A program made the position numbers and the translations under genes. From Streptomyces sp. P9-A4 (GTDB taxonomy: Bacteria; Actinomycetota; Actinomycetes; Streptomycetales; Streptomycetaceae), in the NCBI RefSeq assembly GCF_036634195.1, contig NZ_JAZIFY010000001.1:2862501-2926500 (forward strand): a DNA stretch of 64,000 nucleotides, given 5' to 3'. Position 1 is the first letter of the stretch; each line of letters opens with the position of its first letter. The notes beneath the pieces were generated by a model. That model was not told where the DNA came from. It saw only the letters and a list, made by a program, of their open reading frames with translations, and did no database searches. Below are positions 62,696 to 64,000 of the stretch, in pieces.

Positions 62696-63603
62696 AGCTC
62701 TCCCAACAATTTCTCGATCAACCTCAGTGACTCTCGCGGGCTGAGAGCCTGCGACCGGATGATCCCATAGCGGGCTGCGGCGAGAACCGTCTGCTTGGGA
62801 TCGGTCTCCAGGGCACTGGTGCTCTGGGCTTCGGCGTAGACGAACCTCTTGCCGTCCTCGCGAGTGACGACCGTGAACGGCCCTTCCAAGCCCGCGTTCT
62901 CCTCGCAGTCGAGCGGCATGACCTGGATCTCGACATTCCTCTGCTGGCCGATGAGGAGGATCTGCTCCAGCTGTCCGCGCAGCACCTCCCTGCCACCGAC
63001 CTTCCGCCGCAGCACGGATTCGCACATGACGAAGCTGAGGAAGGGCGCGGGGCGTCGGTCGAAGATGGCCTGTCGGGCCAGCCGGGCGGTCACGCGCTGC
63101 TCGATGGTCTCGGCGTCGAGCGGCGGACGCCTGTTGCTCAGCACCGCCCTCATGTACTCCTCGGTCTGCAACAGCCCCTTGACTGCCAGAGTGTCGTACG
63201 CCAGCAGCTCTATCGCCTGCTTCTCCAGCTGTGCCATTCCCCGGAAGAACGCCGGGTACTGCGCCCTCTCCAGCTGGTCCTTCCACACCGAGAGCAACCC
63301 GCCCGCGTCCAGCACCTCGTCCGACTGGTCGACCGCACGCGGCGGCGGGATTCTCCGGCCCTGCTCGAAGGAGGCGATGGTCGACGCCGAGTAGCCCAGC
63401 CGCTTGCCCAGCTCCTCCCGTTCCATCCCCGCCCGCACCCGCAACGTTTTCAGGCTCTGCCCGAACCCGGCCACCACACCTCTGCCGGACTTCTCCACTG
63501 CCTGGCCCACCTCGGCCTCAGGCCCTTCCTCCGCCACGCGCCCCGCCTCTCGTACCGGCACCGACACCCCACGTACAAGGCCATCGCGTCGGTGCGTCAC
63601 CAC
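62692..63603 (-). CDS. XRE-family regulator with DUF5753 domain (WhiJ-like)
   Basis: A 303-residue regulator: HTH (LKTLRVRAGMEREELGKRLGYSASTIASFEQGRRIPPPR, about 50-90) and the C-terminal DUF5753 domain (YPAFFRGMAQLEKQAIELLAYDTLAVKGLLQTEEYMRAVL...LLIGQQRNVEIQVMPL). GTG 63603 gives a 45-residue leader that may be too long; later starts are possible. Forms a trio with DUF397 and a divergent ATPase gene, as in the whiJ/abaA-type clusters. Confidence 0.85.
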   Translation of the reverse strand: MVTHRRDGLVRGVSVPVREAGRVAEEGPEAEVGQAVEKSGRGVVAGFGQSLKTLRVRAGMEREELGKRLGYSASTIASFEQGRRIPPPRAVDQSDEVLDAGGLLSVWKDQLERAQYPAFFRGMAQLEKQAIELLAYDTLAVKGLLQTEEYMRAVLSNRRPPLDAETIEQRVTARLARQAIFDRRPAPFLSFVMCESVLRRKVGGREVLRGQLEQILLIGQQRNVEIQVMPLDCEENAGLEGPFTVVTREDGKRFVYAEAQSTSALETDPKQTVLAAARYGIIRSQALSPRESLRLIEKLLGEL

Positions 63604-63639
63604 TGGTCACGCTACGCCACCAAGAGGAGTGTGGGAGCC

Positions 63640-64000
63640 ATGACGAGCAACAACCTCAGCCCCACCGACACCACCCAACTCTCCGGTGTCTCGCCTTACT
63701 TGGAGAGCGGGCTTTTCAGCATGCGGTTCACCTCGACGCCCCGGGGCGCCCGGCTGGCCCGGCGGCTCGTCGCCGTACGGCTGGACGAGTGGGGTGTCCC
63801 GTACGGGACCGGGGCGCACGAGACCGTCGTGCTCGTCGCCGCCGAGCTGGCGACGAACGCGGTGCGGCACGGGCACGTCCCGGGGCGGGACTTCCGCATC
63901 TCGCTGCGCGTCACGGAGGGGACCGCGCCGGTCGCGCGGATCGAGGTGAGCGACACCCGCGCGGAGCGCGTACCGCCCCGGCCCGGAACGCTCCCCGGCC
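63640..64000 (+). CDS. ATP-binding protein, histidine-kinase-like ATPase (truncated by window end)
   Basis: The visible 120 residues, from ATG 63640, show the HATPase/anti-sigma-like fold: FTSTPRGARLARRLVAVRLDEWG, then VLVAAELATNAVRHGHVPGRDF (N-box) and RIEVSDTRAERVP. Such proteins usually act as anti-sigma or signalling kinases and are divergent to XRE-DUF397 pairs in Streptomyces. The 3' end lies past 64000. Confidence 0.85.
   Translation, partial: MTSNNLSPTDTTQLSGVSPYLESGLFSMRFTSTPRGARLARRLVAVRLDEWGVPYGTGAHETVVLVAAELATNAVRHGHVPGRDFRISLRVTEGTAPVARIEVSDTRAERVPPRPGTLPG

Overview
The window is high-GC actinobacterial DNA with strong G/C third-position bias, many GTG starts and many 4-bp ATGA/GTGA stop-start overlaps. 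It encodes a tRNA-Leu with anticodon UAA whose sequence and setting fit bldA, the regulator tRNA for rare UUA codons, so the host is almost certainly a Streptomyces. The order ndh, ppx, DUF501, divIC-like, eno, two rpf genes, P450, mazG, mfd, ABC exporter matches the core region I know from Streptomyces coelicolor. I see no insertion sequence, prophage, CRISPR array, rRNA or biosynthetic gene cluster.

Layout. 1-3600: histidine-degradation operon on the minus strand (hutU, an M20 amidohydrolase, hutF running off the window). 3700-5600: a PLP decarboxylase of the lysA type and an SRPBCC protein. 5780-7780: a four-gene Roadblock-type operon (two paralogous Roadblock-like proteins, a PATAN/DUF4388-like protein, a classical Roadblock protein). 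It holds the only in-frame TTA codon I found in the window, so it is probably read by the bldA tRNA encoded 9.5 kb away. 7790-16300: RpiR-type regulator, cystathionine beta-synthase, SGNH hydrolase, thiolase, hypotheticals and a Bax-inhibitor-1 membrane protein. 16301-16385: bldA. 16771-20160: MacB-like ABC exporter. 20232-26793: cfa, ndh (a Rex-like operator lies upstream), ppx, DUF501, divIC-like and eno. 27114-29351: two resuscitation-promoting-factor genes; the first follows a c-di-AMP (ydaO-type) riboswitch. 29481-38188: P450, flavohaemoglobin-like protein, mazG, SurA-N lipoprotein, GT2 glycosyltransferase, YfhO-like membrane protein and a GNAT enzyme. 38246-52857: accessory stretch with AraC and LysR regulators, acetyltransferases, an ECF sigma factor with partner, a Ser/Thr kinase with membrane partner, and a solitary N6-type DNA methylase. 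53165-56695: mfd. 56968-57213: orphan Phd/YefM antitoxin. 57323-60678: a second ABC exporter paralogous to the first. 60879-62417: MFS exporter. 62447-64000: a whiJ-like trio (DUF397, XRE regulator, ATPase cut by the window end).

Themes. Several parts concern development and cell-wall growth: bldA, the bldA-dependent Roadblock operon, rpf genes under c-di-AMP control, a P450 linked by synteny to sporulation, and the whiJ-like trio. A second theme is structural: at least four genes (SRPBCC, thiolase, YfhO-like, mfd) have their 3' end, including the stop codon or last codons, copied into the following intergenic DNA as short direct repeats. A 31-nt near copy of the 3' half of bldA also sits between the ABC genes just beyond it, and a 160-bp palindromic element lies between an acetyltransferase and a LysR gene.
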